This document shows positions 62,162 to 64,000 of a stretch of 64,000 nucleotides of DNA, one piece after another. The position numbers and the translations under genes are program-made. The notes under the pieces were generated by a model. It saw nothing but the letters and a program-made list of their open reading frames with translations. It was not told where the DNA came from and made no database searches. Every line of letters starts with the position of its first letter. The stretch's first letter is position 1. Origin of the DNA: Pseudomonas sp. LFM046 (GTDB lineage Bacteria; Pseudomonadota; Gammaproteobacteria; Pseudomonadales; Pseudomonadaceae); NCBI RefSeq assembly GCF_000949385.2, contig NZ_JYKO02000001.1, positions 2,504,620 to 2,568,619 of the forward strand, given 5' to 3'.

Positions 62162-63043
62162 ATGGTGATCAGGGTTGTCGAAGCACAAGAAGTAGATCAG
62201 CAGCGGATAGCCATTCCGGGTTGGGAGCAGCAGTACACGCAGATGTCTGCCGGGCGATTTTCGGGGCGGATCCTGCATGCCGAAGTCGAGGGGATCGAGC
62301 TCTATGAAGAGCAGATGAACCTCCGCGTGGAGCAGGAGTTCCATGCGCCGTCCGGCGCCCTGGTCTTCAGCTTCGACATGTCGGAGAACACGCTCTACCT
62401 GCTCGATGGCGAGACCCGCAACGCCTGGGTCACGCCGGAGAACTATCGCGAGGTGGCCGTGGTGATCAAGGAGGCGGTGCAGTGGGGCCAGCCGCTCGAT
62501 GCATTCGCCGACCTGGTGCTGACACCGCTTCGGTCCGATAGCTGCAGGTCGGTCGCGGCCTCACTCAGTAACATGCTCACCGGCGCATCCAGCGGCCAGC
62601 ATCCTATGGATGCCCCCGGTATCGCGCAAACCATCGTGTCCGACTGTTTCTCCCTGCTCTGCGAGGCTCCGCTCGGCGACGAGCACCGGTCGCGTTCCAG
62701 CGTCCAGGCCAAGCGTGTCGTGCAACGGGTCAAGGAAGTGGTGAACGATTGTCCCGAAGAGAACTTCGGGATGACCGAGTTGGCCGCGAAAGTAGGCGTC
62801 TCGCCGCGTAGCCTGCAGCAGTGCTTCCTGCGCTATGCCGGCGTTCCGCCCATCGTGTGGCTCAGAAACCGTCGACTGAACGCGGCTCGCCGCGATTTGC
62901 TCGGGGCCGCTGAGTCGGGCATGAGCGTGGCCGAGGTGGCCATGAAATGGTCGTTCTGGCACCTGGGCCGCTTCTCCCAGTCCTACCACGCGCTCTTCGG
63001 CGAGTACCCCAAGACGACCATCAAGCAGCGCTGCCGGCCCTAA
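62162..63043 (+). CDS. AraC-family transcriptional regulator
   Basis: The 293-residue protein has a cupin-free N-terminal sensing half. A C-terminal AraC double HTH (about residues 190-290) follows: MTELAAKVGVSPRSLQQCFLRYAGVPPIVWLRNRRLNAARRDLL, then VAMKWSFWHLGRFSQSYHALFGEYP. The general pattern is close to EutR-type regulators. The neighbouring FAD amine oxidase gene is convergent, not directly divergent, so its target is uncertain. Confidence 0.9.
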   Translation: MVIRVVEAQEVDQQRIAIPGWEQQYTQMSAGRFSGRILHAEVEGIELYEEQMNLRVEQEFHAPSGALVFSFDMSENTLYLLDGETRNAWVTPENYREVAVVIKEAVQWGQPLDAFADLVLTPLRSDSCRSVAASLSNMLTGASSGQHPMDAPGIAQTIVSDCFSLLCEAPLGDEHRSRSSVQAKRVVQRVKEVVNDCPEENFGMTELAAKVGVSPRSLQQCFLRYAGVPPIVWLRNRRLNAARRDLLGAAESGMSVAEVAMKWSFWHLGRFSQSYHALFGEYPKTTIKQRCRP

Positions 63044-63083
63044 GGGGCCGCGCACAGCAAGAATTCATCTCTGAGTTCAGATC

Positions 63084-63174
63084 GTAGGATGGGTAGAGCG
63101 GAGCGAAACCCATGCTGTCGGCTCGATTTCGGCGGGTTTCGCAGGCTCGCGAAACACCGCTCGACCCATCCTGC
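63084..63174. repeat. Intergenic GTAGGATGGGT repeat, copy 3
   Basis: It begins GTAGGATGGGTAGAGCGGAG and ends CGCTCGACCCATCCTGC, so its outer arms are inverted over about 90 bases. It also holds GGGTTTCGC/GCGAAAC pairing. Related in design to the copies at 45168 and 55927. Confidence 0.65.
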
Positions 63175-63207
63175 TTGAGCGTCTTTGCCGCCAGCGGATG
63201 CACAAAG

Positions 63208-63232
63208 AAAAGCCCCCTTGTCGGGGGCTTTT
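63208..63232. terminator. Bidirectional terminator
   Basis: AAAAGCCCCC-ttgtc-GGGGGCTTTT, a 10-bp stem. It lies between the convergent AraC gene and the FAD oxidase gene. Confidence 0.92.
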
Positions 63233-63254
63233 CAGTACGTGGCGCGGGTATTCG

Positions 63255-64000
63255 TCAGCCCAGTATTTCCCGTATCCGATACCACGCCATACCCAGCGCC
63301 AGCAGCGGGGAGCGCAGCAGCTTGCCGCCGGGGAACGTCAGATGCGGCACCGCACTGAACAGGTCCAGGCCCTGGCTTTGACCGGCATGGATGGCCTCGG
63401 CCAGGAGCTTGGCTGACCAGTGCGTGACGTTCAGGCCGTGACCGGAATACCCCTGGGCAAAGAACACATTCGGATGCGCCTTGAGTCGCCCCACCTGCGG
63501 GAAGCGATTGGCGGTGATACCGATCATGCCGCCCCACTGGTAGTCGATCCTGACCTGCGCGAGCTGCGGAAAGACCTTGAGCACCTTGGGCCGCATGTAG
63601 GCGCCGATGTCCTTCGGGTCCCGCCCCGAGTAGTGGCAGGCCCCGCCGAAGAGCAGGCGCCGATCGGCCGTCAGGCGGTAGTAGTCCAGCCCCACTTTCT
63701 GGTCGCACAGCGCCATGTTCTGCGGTATCAGCTCCGAGGCGAGCGACTCGGGAAGCGGTTCGGTGGCCACCACGTAGCTGCCGGCCGGCAGAACCCTGCC
63801 GGTCAGCCGCGGCTCGAGTTCATCCAGGTGCGCATTGCAGCCGAGCACGAGGTTATCCGCGATCACCCGGCCTCTGGCGCAGTGGATGACCACGGACTTC
63901 CCATGCTCGATGCGCAGGACCGGGCTCTGCTCGAAAATCCGCGCGCCGAACGCGCTCGCCGCCCGGGCCTCGCCTTTCACCAGGTCCAGCGGATGCAGGT
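63255..64000 (-). CDS. FAD-dependent amine oxidase (PuuB/PauB-like), 5' part outside window
   Basis: The frame is open from the right edge to the stop at 63255 (about 248 residues seen). It has LTADRRLLFGGACHYSGRDP, WGGMIGITANRFPQVGRL and the C-terminal GYSGHGLNVTHWSAKLLAEAI, typical of DAO-family gamma-glutamylputrescine oxidases. The FAD-binding N terminus lies beyond 64000. Such enzymes oxidise glutamylated polyamines in putrescine catabolism; that role is inferred. The first ATG in view (63980) is internal. Confidence 0.85.
   Translation of the reverse strand, partial: LHPLDLVKGEARAASAFGARIFEQSPVLRIEHGKSVVIHCARGRVIADNLVLGCNAHLDELEPRLTGRVLPAGSYVVATEPLPESLASELIPQNMALCDQKVGLDYYRLTADRRLLFGGACHYSGRDPKDIGAYMRPKVLKVFPQLAQVRIDYQWGGMIGITANRFPQVGRLKAHPNVFFAQGYSGHGLNVTHWSAKLLAEAIHAGQSQGLDLFSAVPHLTFPGGKLLRSPLLALGMAWYRIREILG

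Overview
This is a GC-rich gammaproteobacterial chromosome segment, almost certainly Pseudomonas. The evidence is the protein sequences and the gene order. The runs aceA ... purB-hflD-mnmA-idh/icd-cspD-clpS-clpA-infA-bpt-aat-trxB-ftsK-lolA-rarA-crcB-serS-cysG, tusDCBE, gacA-uvrC-pgsA-tRNA and ugd-galU-VOC-gor match what I remember of Pseudomonas aeruginosa. Species cannot be fixed from the sequence alone. No plasmid, phage-structural, CRISPR or complete transposon genes were seen.

Layout. (1) 0-30 kb is conserved core. It holds glyoxylate and TCA enzymes (aceA, monomeric idh, dimeric icd), purB, the 2-thiouridine genes (mnmA, tusDCBE), and a compact N-degron cluster (clpS, clpA, bpt, aat around infA). 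It also holds trxB, ftsK, lolA, rarA, crcB, serS and cysG. (2) 31-37 kb is variable. It has tRNA-Ser, a decayed lipoprotein gene, small orphan ORFs, a DUF347-like membrane protein, and a Tat-exported multicopper oxidase paired with a SCO-type copper chaperone. (3) 37-42.4 kb has gacA (TTG start), uvrC, pgsA and a tRNA Gly-Cys-Leu cluster. Between tRNA-Cys and tRNA-Leu lies the fossil of an integrative element. It shows a tRNA-Cys 3'-end plus terminator direct repeat, the last 32 codons of a tyrosine recombinase, and two small ORFs. (4) 42.4-45 kb carries UDP-sugar genes (ugd, galU). (5) 45-64 kb is accessory and metabolic, arranged as short regulator/target units: VOC, gor, TRIC, a dienelactone hydrolase, an ALDH/Fe-ADH pair, GFA, LysR/nitronate monooxygenase, SDR/tautomerase, TetR/acuI, CGNR/alpha-beta hydrolase, Rrf2/NDH-2, AraC and an FAD amine oxidase cut by the window edge.

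Much of the less expected content is regulatory or fossil. Examples are the integrative-element remnant with both att-like repeats, a 16-bp inverted repeat (15/16) between lysR and the monooxygenase gene, and a twice-used 15-bp palindrome at tetR and acuI. A nested palindrome lies between the hydrolase and CGNR genes, and a lipoprotein pseudogene has lost its start codon and gained a stop. I found no clear case of a wholly new multi-gene system. The multicopper oxidase/SCO pair and the SDR lacking the usual catalytic tyrosine are the best biochemical leads.
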